DNA from: Clusia tigrina
Lineage: Eukaryota > Arthropoda > Insecta > Diptera > Clusiidae
Direction: 5' to 3'
Length of the DNA: 64,000 nucleotides
NCBI GenBank assembly: GCA_920105625.2
Contig: OV050030.1
Span: forward strand, 315,257,289-315,321,288
Each line of letters starts with the position of its first letter. Within the stretch, counting starts at the first letter, position 1. A program made the translations under genes and the position numbers. The notes under the pieces were generated by a model. It did no database searches. It was not told the DNA's origin and saw nothing but the letters and a program-made list of their open reading frames with translations. Below are positions 36,822 through 48,168 of the stretch, piece after piece.

Positions 36822-39457
36822 ATGGAAAGCAATTTGGCAAGAATTGAAAAATTAGAAAGAGCTGACCAATGGAATATGTGGCGTTTTCAAATTAAGGTAA
36901 TTCTGAACGCAGGTGACTTGTGGCAGTGTATATCTGATGAACCAATCACGGTAGCTGCGGGTACAAATGCCGGGGCAGGAGCTGATAATAAAACTGTAGG
37001 TGAACCCAGGGGCGTGGTACGGGATGCGAAGTGGTTGAGAAGTGATAGCAAGGCTCAACAAATTATCGTATTGTCAGTTGGACAGCAACCACTTCAGCAT
37101 ATAATGAATTGCAAGACAGCAAAAGAAATGTGGCAAAAACTCGAAAACGTGTACGAATGTAAATCCGCGTCGACTGTACACAGGTTACAACAAAAATTCT
37201 ACAGTTTTGAAAAAGACCCTGAGGATGATGTTGCTTTACATATTTCAAAGCTGGAATCGCTTGTGTCGCAGCTGAAGGATGTTGGTGAAGCTGTTTCATC
37301 ATCAATGGTAATAACAAAAATATTGATGACTCTTCCTTCGAGTTTCTCTCATTTTTACAGTGCATGGGAGTCGACGAGCCCTGAGCAACAGACGTTAGAA
37401 AATTTAACAGCGAGACTTGTGCTAGAAGAAGTTCGTATGAAGGCAAAGGTATGGATAGCGGCAATGCTCTTTTTGCAAAACAAAAGGCACACTCACAAAA
37501 ATTTAAAAACAACAATAACAATGCAGATGGTAAGTCTGGAAGATGTTTTTATTGCAAAAAGCCAGGGCACTGGAAACGTAACTGTAAAGCAAGAAAGAAG
37601 CAAACTGGTGAAGATCAAATGAAAGGCAGTGCATTTGTGTGTGAAGCGGAGGCGGCAAAAAGCATAGACGAAAAAGACGAATGGTATGTGGATTCGGGCG
37701 CAAGCGACCACATGACGAAAAACAAAAACTGGTTTGTCACTTACCAGCCATTTGATGTGGCTATGGATATTCGTTTGGGCAAAAACAACACTATTAAAGC
37801 TTATGGCAGAGGTGCGATCAATATAAAATCGTACAACAACAACAAATGGATATGCAATCATTTAGCTAATGTGTTGTATGTACCAGAGCTTCGTTTGAAT
37901 TTATTTTCGACAATTAGCGCGATGGATAAAGGGCTTCAAATGACATCGAATCATCAACGATGTGTTTTCTTAAAGAATGGAACTGCAGTGCTAGTGGGAG
38001 TTCGCGTTGATAAATTTTACAAACTGATTATTAAAATTGATTTACCATCAAAACAAGTTGATAATTTTGTATTCTATACGAAAAGTAACGTACGTCCTAT
38101 AAGTGAATGGCACAACAAATTGGCGCATCAAAACTTAGATCACTGTAAACGATTTCTTAAAAAAATTGGCATGCCTTATTCCGATGAAGACGATAATTTT
38201 TGTGATGCTTGTGTTTTAGGAAAACAGCATCGAACGCCCTTTCCAATCAGTAAGAGCAAAACATCAGATGTTGGAGAAATTGTTCATGCGGATGTCTGTG
38301 GACCGATGGAGAAGATTTCAGTTGGTGGATCGAAATACTTTCTTTTGCTAAAAGATGATTTTTCGCATTATCGAAAAGTATATTTTATTGAAGAAAAAAG
38401 TGAAGTCTTAAAGTACTTGGAACGATACACTGGCGACGTTCAAATTGAAACGGGATGAAAAATCAAAATACTTCGTTCGGATAATGGACTTGAATTTATA
38501 AACAAAAATGTGGATTGACTACTGAGAAAAAATTGTATAACTCATCACAAAACGGTGCCATATAATCCAGAACAAAATGGATCTGCTGAACGTGAAATGC
38601 GTACTATTGTTGAATTAGCAAGAACAATGATAAATGCTAAGAATCTGGACAAAAAGTTTTGCGCGGAGGCTGTTAATTGTGCTGTATACGTATTAAACAG
38701 AACAGGAACTACTTCGCAAAAAGGAATAACACCTTTTGAGCTGTGGTTTGGTAAGCAACCTAAAATAGACAATTTGCACGTTTTCGGCACGGAGGCATTT
38801 ATTTATGTACCGAAGCAAAAGCGATTGAAGTGGGATGCTAAATCCCAGAAAGGAATATTCGTTGGATATGCAGACGATATTAAGGGATTGAGAGTATACA
38901 ATTCAAGAACAAACAAGGTGGACATTTCTCGAGACGTCGCATTCAAAAATGAATTTGGAAAATCATCAGAAGCTGTGATGGATTTATCTACTGAGGATGC
39001 AGAACAAAATGAAGAAATGGCGAATGGTATAAAGCATCAACAATCAGAATCTTTGGAAAACAGTGATGATGAGGTATTCTGTGAAAGTCTTCCATTCTCA
39101 GATATCGACGTGCCGGGTGCTGAACAAAGACCTGAACCTGAGCAAAGTTTTATAAGTGACAGACTACGTGGTAAATCGACGAATCCCGACGTAAACAACG
39201 GTAACCAGCATAGCCAATCTGAATCGCCTAACGCATTTCTAGCTGAGGGACACCTTTTTATGGCGAGCAGCCAAATCCCAACGAATTATCAGCATGCAAG
39301 AAGCTGCAAAGAAGCCAAAGAATGGAAACAGGCAATGGATGAGGAAATCAATTCACTCAATGGCAACAAAACGTGGTTTTTGACTGAACTACCAAAAGAA
39401 GCTAAAGTCATCAGCACAAGATGGGTATACACGATCAAAGATACTACTGAAAATTAA
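36822..39457 (+). pseudogene. Copia gag-protease-integrase, unit 9 (divergent, last unit)
   Basis: Gag is 36822-37622 and zinc knuckle-protease-integrase is 37451-38458. The first part is array-like. Substitutions accumulate from 37716 (Met to Thr), 37821 and onward. A private TGA lies at 38516-38518, and Trp becomes Cys near 38661. Around 38926-38936 the sequence is 1 nt shorter than in all other units, so integrase and linker are one continuous frame from 38555 to 39457, including SRDVAFKNEF. This unit therefore keeps the ancestral frame at one of the four sites where the array copies are broken. Confidence 0.9.
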
Positions 39458-39733
39458 GAAAAACGATACAAAGCAAGATTAGTAGCTCGTAGATTTACTC
39501 AGGAATACGGGATTGATTATTTGGAGACTTTTAGTCCTGTGGGCAAGTTTACGTCGATAAGGGCTATCCTTTATATAGCGGTAGCGGAACAATTGAAATT
39601 GAAGCAGTTTGACATCAAAACAGCTTTTTTGTATGGTGACATCCAGGAAGATATTTACGTTCATCAACCTGAAGGATATTCAGACAACACGGGGCGAGTT
39701 TGTAAATTGCTGAAAAGTTTATATGGATTAAAA
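39458..39733 (+). pseudogene. Copia reverse transcriptase fragment, unit 9
   Basis: RT sequence after the shared TAA continues to the SLYGLK block and then stops matching the other units at about 39733. The catalytic YIDD and all RNase H are missing. Several private changes (SPVGKF, YIAVAEQLKLKQ) mark this as older than the array. The break is the right edge of the array. Confidence 0.9.
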
Positions 39734-39823
39734 TATAATGTGCTTAAAAATTGGACCGATCGTGTAGGCTACTGCATGGCCAGCCGAGGCAGCCATTTGA
39801 ATGAAATTATTTTCCATTATTAA
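39734..39823 (+). pseudogene. C-terminal fragment of a DDE transposase
   Basis: The frame running through the array edge encodes about 29 residues ending at TAA (39821-39823), with the pattern DRVGYCMASRGSHLNEIIF. The C-terminus of the complete DD41D transposase just downstream (minus strand) has the same pattern: [18 protein letters not shown]. The spacing of Arg-Gly, His-Leu and Ile-Ile-Phe agrees. This suggests the tail of a related Tc1/mariner-type transposase whose body was lost when the Copia sequence was joined here. The next 100 bp are A/T-rich with poly-A and poly-T runs and no gene. Confidence 0.55.
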
Positions 39824-39942
39824 CCGGAAGGATTGTACTTTCAAATAAAAAAAGAAATTTGAGAAAATATCCAGTAGTTTTTTTTTTTATAGAATTTTCA
39901 AAAAAAAAAAGTTATTTGGCGGAACCGGTATATATATATATA

Positions 39943-39970
39943 CAGGGTTGCCCAAATTCGACGGACCCAT
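39943..39970 (+). repeat. Left terminal inverted repeat of the DD41D element
   Basis: Begins CAGGGTTGCCCAAATTCG and matches the reverse complement of 41230-41257 over all 28 positions; the next base on each side no longer pairs. Confidence 0.95.
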
Positions 39971-40060
39971 GTTTTTGTTAAAAAAATCAAAGAAAAAAAA
40001 TAAAAATTTGGCGGTTGGCAATCTTAATCATTTAATTTGTTCCAAGTAGATTTGTTTACA

Positions 40061-41143
40061 TCAATTTTTGAATATGATATCTCTCAAATGGCCTCTGGCG
40101 TTGATGGCGTATTGTGCCCTTTTTGCAGCATTTTCCATCGTTTTCGCCAACATTTCGGCCGGAATAGCGGCTATTTCTTCACGAATGTTGTCCTTGAGCT
40201 CTTCTACGGTCCTTGGCTTGTTAACGTAAATCTTTGACTTCAAATATCCCCACAAGAAGAAGTCAGGCGGCGTCAAATCGGGCGAACGCGGTGGCCAGTC
40301 CAAATCACCACTTTTCGACATCAAACGGCCCGGAAACAAATTCTTCAGAAAATCGATTGTTATGCGACTTGTGTGCGGTGGAGCGCCGTCTTGTTGAAAC
40401 CAGAACTGCCTCATACGCTTTCGACGAAAAATTGGCATCACAAAATTGGTTATCATGTCGCGATAACGCTCCTGGTTGATGGTAACAGCATGGCCATTTT
40501 CATTTTGGAAGAAAAACGGCCCAATGACCGTTTTCGCACTAACGCCGCACCAAACTGTGACTTTTTCGTCATGAAGAGGCACTTCTTGAATCTCCTGAGG
40601 ATTTTCAGTGGCGTAAATACGGAGATTTTGCTTATTTACGGTCCCATTCAATGTGAAATGGGCTTCATCGGACATGATAATTTTGTTCCAAAATTGCTCG
40701 TCATCTTCGGCCATTTCGATGACTCTTTGGGCCCATTCCAATCGACGAGGCTTGTCCGCAGGCAACAATCTTTGCGTCAATTGAATTTTGTACGGGAACA
40801 AATGCAAATCAACGCGAATAATCCGTTGTAAAGTGGACCGAGCCATGCCCAACTGCTGAGAACGGCGTTTTTGGGATGTTCTTGGGGACCTCTCAACACT
40901 GGCTCGTACGGCAGCGATATTCTCGGCCGATCGCCTTGGTCGACTTTTATTTGGCCTCTTCGGATTAGAAATAGCCTCACCAGTCGAAAATTTTTCGTAT
41001 AAACGCTTAATGGTGTTCTTAGAAGGCGCACTTCTCACATTTTTTAAGTTTTTAAAAGCACGTTGAGTTTTCACAATTGACTTCTTCTGTTGAATGTAAA
41101 TTTCAACTATTTCAGAGCGCTCGCGTGGCGTGTATTGTTCCAT
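40061..41143 (-). CDS. DD41D Tc1/mariner transposase, 360 residues
   Basis: This enzyme would cut the element out and paste it at TA sites in the nucleus. The start chosen is the ATG at 41143 ([16 protein letters not shown]). The open frame extends further upstream only as Ile-Tyr translation of the neighbouring (TA)n tract, which lies outside the element. The N-terminal third is a helix-turn-helix region of the kind found in arthropod transposases, followed by a basic linker ([13 protein letters not shown]). Catalytic residues: Asp159 in MSDEAHF, Asp252 in QQDGAPPH and Asp294 in TPPDFFLWG, giving 41 residues between the last two. DD41D is a described but minor Tc1/mariner group, distinct from the DD34D mariner group. 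The length is normal and no break is visible. Confidence 0.92.
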   Translation of the reverse strand: MEQYTPRERSEIVEIYIQQKKSIVKTQRAFKNLKNVRSAPSKNTIKRLYEKFSTGEAISNPKRPNKSRPRRSAENIAAVRASVERSPRTSQKRRSQQLGMARSTLQRIIRVDLHLFPYKIQLTQRLLPADKPRRLEWAQRVIEMAEDDEQFWNKIIMSDEAHFTLNGTVNKQNLRIYATENPQEIQEVPLHDEKVTVWCGVSAKTVIGPFFFQNENGHAVTINQERYRDMITNFVMPIFRRKRMRQFWFQQDGAPPHTSRITIDFLKNLFPGRLMSKSGDLDWPPRSPDLTPPDFFLWGYLKSKIYVNKPRTVEELKDNIREEIAAIPAEMLAKTMENAAKRAQYAINARGHLRDIIFKN

Positions 41144-41229
41144 GGTAAAAATCTGCTTGGACTGACGCTTCAAACGCGGTATGTCATTAAGCGATCTGAC
41201 ATTTCTGTCAAAAGTTATGGCGTTGCCAG

Positions 41230-42384
<1,155 letters not shown>

Positions 42385-42430
42385 ATATATATATGTAAAT
42401 ATACATATATATATATATATAGATATGTAC

Positions 42431-42495
<65 letters not shown>

Positions 42496-42497
42496 AC

Positions 42498-42570
<73 letters not shown>
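42385..42570. repeat. (TA)n tract preceding gypsy-type unit A
   Basis: Alternating TA with a few ATGTA and CTACA interruptions, ending directly at TTCTCGCACACAATACG. The same junction of TA tract and TTCTCGCAC occurs three more times (51158, 62043, 63699). Confidence 0.95.
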
Positions 42571-42573
<3 letters not shown>

Positions 42574-42595
42574 TCGCACACAATACGTTCATTAT

Positions 42596-42910
42596 ATGAC
42601 TCGATCTTATAGATTTGCTGATACAGTATCGAATACTGCACTGACAGGGAAACTGTTGAATTTTCTAAATTTAGATCTGATAGCAAACATCGAAGAAGCG
42701 ATTGAGGTAAACGATAAAATGCGCGTACCCAAACTCATTAAAGCCACTGGCGAATATCATTTTCCTTCGGCTTCAGATGAAAGATTTGGCCACAAAACAC
42801 TCGACGGTGCAGACTACGATGACACCGATCTGGACGATGACGGTGAGGTGCCTCCTCCACCATATGTCCAAGCTAATGGAACAGCACATGCGAGATTGGT
42901 TTTCATATAA
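42596..42910 (+). CDS. Unrecognised ORF at the start of gypsy-type unit A
   Basis: The 104-residue frame begins [16 protein letters not shown] at the ATG 25 bp after the (TA)n tract. The N-half is leucine-rich ([18 protein letters not shown]). The C-half is strongly acidic ([13 protein letters not shown]) and followed by PPPPYVQ, a PPxY-type motif. It ends at TAA, but the same frame continues for about 35 protein-like codons afterwards in both A and B, so the TAA may be an inherited lesion. Its position after the LTR suggests a 5' Gag remnant; I do not recognise the family. Nothing is visible from 43017 to 43186 except AT-rich spacer. Confidence 0.55.
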   Translation: MTRSYRFADTVSNTALTGKLLNFLNLDLIANIEEAIEVNDKMRVPKLIKATGEYHFPSASDERFGHKTLDGADYDDTDLDDDGEVPPPPYVQANGTAHARLVFI

Positions 42911-43186
42911 ACGGATTTCGAAGAATCAGATTCGCAGTTGACAACTGGAGGCGCCAGCAAGCGTTCTCAACAAAGATACAATGAACTCTTAACCAATTAT
43001 ATATAAGTTACTATTTAAGCCGCAACTAATTGCATACATTTGCAACATTAAATAGTTTGTAGTTGTACAAATGATTATACTACGTTGATCTTTTAGTTAA
43101 AAAAAATATATATATATTTTAATTAATTGGAACGATACAAAAGCATTAAATCTATATCACAAATTCTCACAGCATACATTTTTTCA

Positions 43187-44457
43187 AACCTTACCTCTAT
43201 GGACGGAAATTCACAGTTGTAACAGACCACAGACAGTTAGTCGCATTGTTTTTCACATAAAAATCCATCTTCCAAGCTAACTAGAATAAGGTTAGATTTG
43301 ACCGACTATGACTTCGACATTATATATAAAAAAGGCAAAATAATCACCAATGCGGAGCACTGTCAAGAATCAAAATCGATTCTGACATACTAAAATCAAT
43401 GATTCCGAAAGAAAACTATGAATCTGTTCACAAAGCAATAGAAATATCAAGGGGCATATCTGCTAAAAAGAGCACAGACATAAATCAGGAGAAATGTAGT
43501 TCTCATTCGAAGTCTGATCAACTTCACATTTGGGACTGCACGTCTATATCTGCCGTCAGGAATGTAAGAAAATTAAAATTTGTATTTATGAGCAATAAGA
43601 ACGGTACCCATATTAAAATAAATAAAGATGAGATACTTGTGATTAGCGGTGACACTCCATCGAACCCAGTTTCGCTATTGGTAAAACTACTATCAAGAAT
43701 AAACAAGTCAAATGTAAAAGAACTAGCGCAAGATGAGAAAGATGATATATTTAGGTACGTACCGAAAGAAAAATTAAAAGAGGAATATAATAAGTTGCAA
43801 CAGAAGAATAAACAAAATAATGAATGCTCAAAGTTGAATATATTGATATATACGAGTAGAAGTCCCCGGAGAAAAGTAGATAACGTAATTATGTATAAAC
43901 TAATCGCAGAATTTCACGATTCGCCTTACGGTGGGCATTTTGGTGTAAGAAAAGCCGTTTTCAAATTGAAACAAAAATACTGTTGGAAGAATATGGGAAA
44001 AATTGTGAAAAATGTTGTCACAAATTGTAAACATTGGGCTAAGAATAAACAAATACGACATAGGAAAGAACAAATGGTTATTACAGACACTCCAACGGGT
44101 AATTTTGAAACTTTAGCATTTGATACTGTCGGTCCGCTAAGAATATCTAATGGTTACAGATATATTTGGACAGCGCAGTGCGATTTGACAAAATTTGTGA
44201 TAGCGCAGTCCATGGAAAGCAAAGATGCTGACACTGTAGCTAAAACACTTGTTGACCAATTCATTTTCAATTATGGTAATTTCAAAAATTTGAAATCAGA
44301 CAAAGGTACAGAGTTCGTAAGCGAACTAATGAAAAATGTGTGTAAAGGTCCAAAAATGAATCAAATATTTTCAACTCCTTAGCATCACGAATCACTGGGT
44401 TCAGTAGAGCGCAATCACCGCACTCTTAATGAATTCATGTTGACGTTCGCAAACGAT
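43187..44457 (+). pseudogene. Gypsy RNase H end and integrase, unit A
   Basis: The RNase H tail is recognisable from about 43187 (FTVVTDHRQLVALF, then DLTDYDFDIIYKKGK) with in-frame stops. Integrase is open from 43399 to 44382: the HHCC zinc region has HDSPYGGHFG and TNCKHWAKNK, where the last Cys of the CxxC pair is Trp. The first catalytic Asp is in AFDTVGPL and the second in KSDKGTEF. A frameshift and a TAG precede the catalytic Glu region (SVERNHRTLNEF). The order RT/RNase H then integrase is that of Ty3/gypsy. The style is nearest the mdg1/412 type, but that is from memory of the families only. Confidence 0.82.
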
Positions 44458-44499
44458 AATCTTTCAAACAACTGTAAAATTTTTTTTAAAGGGTGAGGG

Positions 44500-44924
44500 T
44501 GTAGTGCATGTGCACTATTGCGCACAAACGTAGTGTAGCACAAAATCTACCTACGCAAACAATATACATTCCAAACCAATGCGTAATACACACCCATCGG
44601 CGGCACTCCGACACTGTGAAACTTGACATGTGCAATGTAATTAGAATCCTAGCGTGCAGTCATTGGTGAATCAGTTGTTTTGTATTTGAGTGGAATTTGA
44701 GTTTAGTTTTAAGCGAAAGGGATTAGATATAAACAAATTAGAATAATCGAAATTGTTATCAAAAAATGTAACTCAAGTAAAAGATATAAAAACCCTGCTC
44801 GGGAATTAAAGAAATCAATTTTCAACTGGCAACTCAAACCAATTGCATTTTTTCTGCAATCAGCCTTTCTTCGGCTCACAATTAGTTATTGCTCAATGGC
44901 GTCTTGCCGAGCAACGCTCTAACA
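44500..44924 (+). repeat. LTR of gypsy-type unit A
   Basis: Follows the purine tract AAAGGGTGAGGG and runs from TGTAGTGCATG to CTCTAACA, about 425 bp. A near-identical copy is at 63156-63586. It contains a TATA-like box (TATAAAAA, from 44785) about 140 bp from its end. No standard tRNA primer site follows; instead there is a T-rich stretch with GGTATTTTCCAT and then the (TA)n tract. Confidence 0.78.
44785..44791 (+). promoter_or_regulatory. TATA-like box in LTR A
   Basis: GATATAAAAACCC sits in the LTR where a Pol II core promoter would be expected; conserved in the second LTR from 63447. Confidence 0.45.
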
Positions 44925-44960
44925 TATATATATATACATTTTTTTTTTGTTGGTATTTTC

Positions 44961-45196
<236 letters not shown>

Positions 45197-45469
45197 GTCT
45201 TCCTGTTTTATATATACAGGATGTGTGTATGTATGTAACGTATGGACTCCAAAATGGCTGTGCCGATTTTGATGAAATTTTCAGGGAATCTTCAGAATAT
45301 TCAGGCGGGTGACTCTGATTTTTGATTTTCGGTCTGTGGGCGGAGGGGCGTGGCAAAATCCTATTTTCGTATTGTACTACCAATGACATATACATATATT
45401 TATTTTACACTTCCTTCAAAACATCCGAAAATACATCATTGTTTCTTTGCACGATTACAGTTTACTAAA

Positions 45470-46600
45470 ATGCCTCCAAAAAAAACAGCCATTGCTAAAA
45501 AAACCTCCGCAACACGGAAGAAGAGCCGCTGAATCAGCTGAGGAACGCGAATCACGTCTTCAGGAAAATCGCGAAAGGGCATCTACGTCTAGAGCCGCAG
45601 AAACGGAAAGAGAACGCGAATCACGGCTTCAGCAATTGCGTGACAGTGCATCTTCATCTAGAGCTGCTGAGACACCCCAACAGCATGTCGAAAGACTTGC
45701 TGCCAATCGCTCCCGAATGGCTCGATCAAGAGAAAGAATCGATTTAAAGTTGGCGGCATTTCACTACAATAGGGACGATGACTACCGCAATCACAAGGAC
45801 GTAGTGATTGGCGCAATGGACAAAGTTTGCTTACATTGTCGTGCTCTGAATTTCACTAAGGAATCCCCGGGAATGTGTTGTTCGAACGGTAAAGTTGTTT
45901 TGCCACCAATGATTGAGCCGCCTGAACCCCTACAAAGTTACATTTCTAGAGCCAATCCGATTTCCGAGCACTTCCTTCAGAACATCCGAAAGTACAACTC
46001 ATGCTTTCAAATGACGTGCAACTAATATCATCAACAACGCCGGTTACATGCCCACCTTCAAAGTGCAAGGCCAAATCTACCACAGAATTGGATCGTTGTT
46101 CCCACTACCCAATGATGATGCAAAGTTCCTCCAAATTTATTTCACTGGCAATGAAGCTACAGAAGTTGAACACCGTTGCGCAATCAGTACTGAAGTCGGA
46201 CGGGAAATCGTTTCAAGTCTTCAAGCTATGTTACACGAACACAACAGTCTCATCCGTCTATTCAAAACAGCCCTAGACCAGATGCCGGCAGATGATTATA
46301 CGGTTGTGATAAGAGCTGACCAGACACCGGCTGGTGAGCATAAGCGGCGCTTCAATGCACCGGTGATAGGTGACGTCGCAGTTGTTATGGTCGGCACAGA
46401 CTTCGAGCGACGCGATATCATCATCCATCGCCGGAATGCAAGTGTTCAACGCATTGCGGAAACTCATCGATCGTATGATGCACTACAATATCCAGTGCTT
46501 TTTCCACGGGGTGAGGATGGGTATCATTTCAACGTAATGCAGATGAACCCCAACTTAAGATGGAGAGTCGACACAAAAAGTTGCCTGTATGGACTGTTAT
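45470..46600 (+). pseudogene. Helitron 1 RepHel, N-terminal part
   Basis: Starts at ATG 45470 (MPPKKTAIAKK), then shifts frame within 65 bp into a charged, repetitive Arg/Glu/Ser region and a zinc-finger-like CLHCRALNF...CCSNGK segment. A further shift near 46020 interrupts the conserved SCFQMTC...PTFKVQGQIYH junction. The next frame (46048-46629) holds the Helitron N-terminal domain: GSLFPLPNDD, MLHEHNSLIRLFKTALDQMP, VIRADQTPAGEHKRRFNAP and ALQYPVLFPRGEDGYH. There is no intron at the PTFK/QGQIYH junction, unlike Helitron 2. Confidence 0.85.
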
Positions 46601-48168
46601 GCCTATCGCCTTATGATCAGGCCAAATGAATGGAATTATTTGTTGAAATGTCGTGAAGTCTTCCATCAACTCATTGTCGACATGTATGCGAAAATTGAAA
46701 GTGAACGTTTGCTCTTCATTCGGTTGAATCAGCAAAAGCTACGCGTCGAAGAATGTGTCCACATGCGTGATGCGATCGCCAATGATGGAAACGCTGCGAA
46801 TATCGGCCAAATGGTGATCTTGCCAGCGACATACACAGGCAGTCCGCGACACATGCATCAGTACGCTCAAGATACTATGACATACGTTCGCAAGTATGGA
46901 CGGCCAGACCTCTTCATCACTTTCACATGCAACCCAGCATGGAAAGACATCACCGACCGTTTATTTACCGGCCAAAGTTCAACACATAGACACGATATCC
47001 TCGCCCGAGTATTCAAACAAAAGTTGACAAGGCTGATGGATGTCATCACCAAAAATCACATATTTGGCGAAACTCAGTGCTGGATGTACTCGGTTGAATG
47101 GCAGAAGCGAGGCCTGCCACACGCCCATATTTTAGTCTGGCTAAAACAAAAAATCATGCCAGCACAAATTGATGACGTGATTTCCGCAGAACTCCCGAAT
47201 CCCACAGCAGATCCGGTTCTATTTGAATCAATCCGAAAACACATGATCCACGGGTCTTGCGGTGAACTGAACACAAATTCACCATGCATGAAAGAAGTCA
47301 AGTGTACAAAGCGCTATCCACGCGAGCTGCTCCAAGAAACTCAAACAGGGGGCGATGTATATCCTCTGTATAGGCTAAGAAAGGTGGATGATGGTGGATA
47401 TACAACTACAATTAAAATGCGCAATGTAGATGTGACGTCGATAACAGATGGATCGTGCCCTACTCACCGCCGCTTTCAAAAATGTTTGATGCCCACATCA
47501 ATGTTGAGTACTGTCATTCGGTGAAGTCGATCAAATATAATTGCAAATACGTCAACAAAGGCAGCAACATGGCAGTGTTCGGGCTTGCCAATCAAACTGA
47601 CGAAATCACGCAATTCCAGATGGGGCGTTACATCAGCAGCAATGAAGCAGTTTGGCGTATACTTTCATTCAACATCCACGAGCGATATCCAACAGTTCAA
47701 CATCTAGCTGTTCATTTGGAAAATGGCCAGCGTGTTTATTTCACCGAACGAAATGCTGAAAATAGAGCCGAACAGCCGCCACACACCACTCTCACTGCTT
47801 TCTTTGAATTGTGTGTAACCGACAATTTCGCCAAGACTTTAATATATCCTGAAATTCCCAAATATTACAGTTGGAACACGTCGTCGAAGAAGTTCATGGG
47901 AAGAAAGCATGGTGCGATTGTCGCAGAATATGCTGGTGTGCATTCTTCTCATGCTTTGGGACGTGTCTACACCGTTCATCCGAATAATGCTGAATGCTAT
48001 TATTTGCGATTGTTATTGCATACGATCAAAGGTCCAACATCATTCGCTGCCTTGAAAACTATCCATGGAAATGAATGTCTGACTTATAGAGAAGCGTGTT
48101 TCCGATTGGGCCTGCTTGAAAGTGATCAGCATTGGAACACAACGCTAACAGAGGCGTCACTCACGTGA
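46589..48168 (+). pseudogene. Helitron 1 Rep nuclease part (HUH and two-tyrosine motifs)
   Basis: The Rep domain nicks and joins DNA during rolling-circle transposition. Seen here: SPRHMHQYAQDTMTYVRKYG and DLFITFTCNPAW; the metal-binding HUH motif in RGLPHAHILVWL (HAH codons 47119-47127); and, after a frameshift near 47460, the tyrosine motif YNCKYVNKG with Tyr codons at 47536 and 47548 (Y-x3-Y). These residues are all present but split across two frames. The second frame ends at TGA in ASLT, with homologous sequence continuing after it. Confidence 0.88.

Larger units (their letters stand above)
1..39733 (+). mobile_element. Head-to-tail array of Copia-superfamily LTR retrotransposon units
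   Basis: The same sequence recurs every 4389 bp, for example at RT positions 20, 4409, 8798, 13187 and onward to 39521. Counting from LTR start to LTR start, the complete units begin at 1412, 5801, 10190, 14579, 18968, 23357, 27746 and 32135. The last unit begins at 36525 and breaks off near 39733 inside RT. The unit from 32135 is 4390 bp because of one extra A in an A-run. Domain order Gag, protease, integrase, RT, RNase H is diagnostic of Copia (Ty1/copia) elements. One LTR separates consecutive internal regions, as expected from LTR-LTR unequal exchange or amplification of a one-LTR circle. No target-site duplication is visible because neither outer end is a natural element end. Units differ by only a handful of substitutions. 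Confidence 0.96.
42571..44924 (+). mobile_element. Gypsy-type unit A (decayed)
   Basis: Order: unknown ORF, spacer, RNase H end, integrase, polypurine tract, LTR. Gag, protease and RT are absent. Integrase is cut at about 44460, where the sequence jumps to the region before the LTR. The same arrangement in units B and C shows these are copies of one already deleted unit. The (TA)n tract after the LTR then leads to the next unit, so units are arranged head to tail. Confidence 0.8.

Noticed and set aside
1..39733. CRISPR-like or designed repeat array
   Set aside because: The repeat is 4.4 kb and fully explained by an LTR retrotransposon; there are no short repeats with unique spacers.
40234..40831. 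Plus-strand frames of 81 and 152 codons within the DD41D element
   Set aside because: Antisense to the transposase gene, which has all catalytic motifs on the minus strand.
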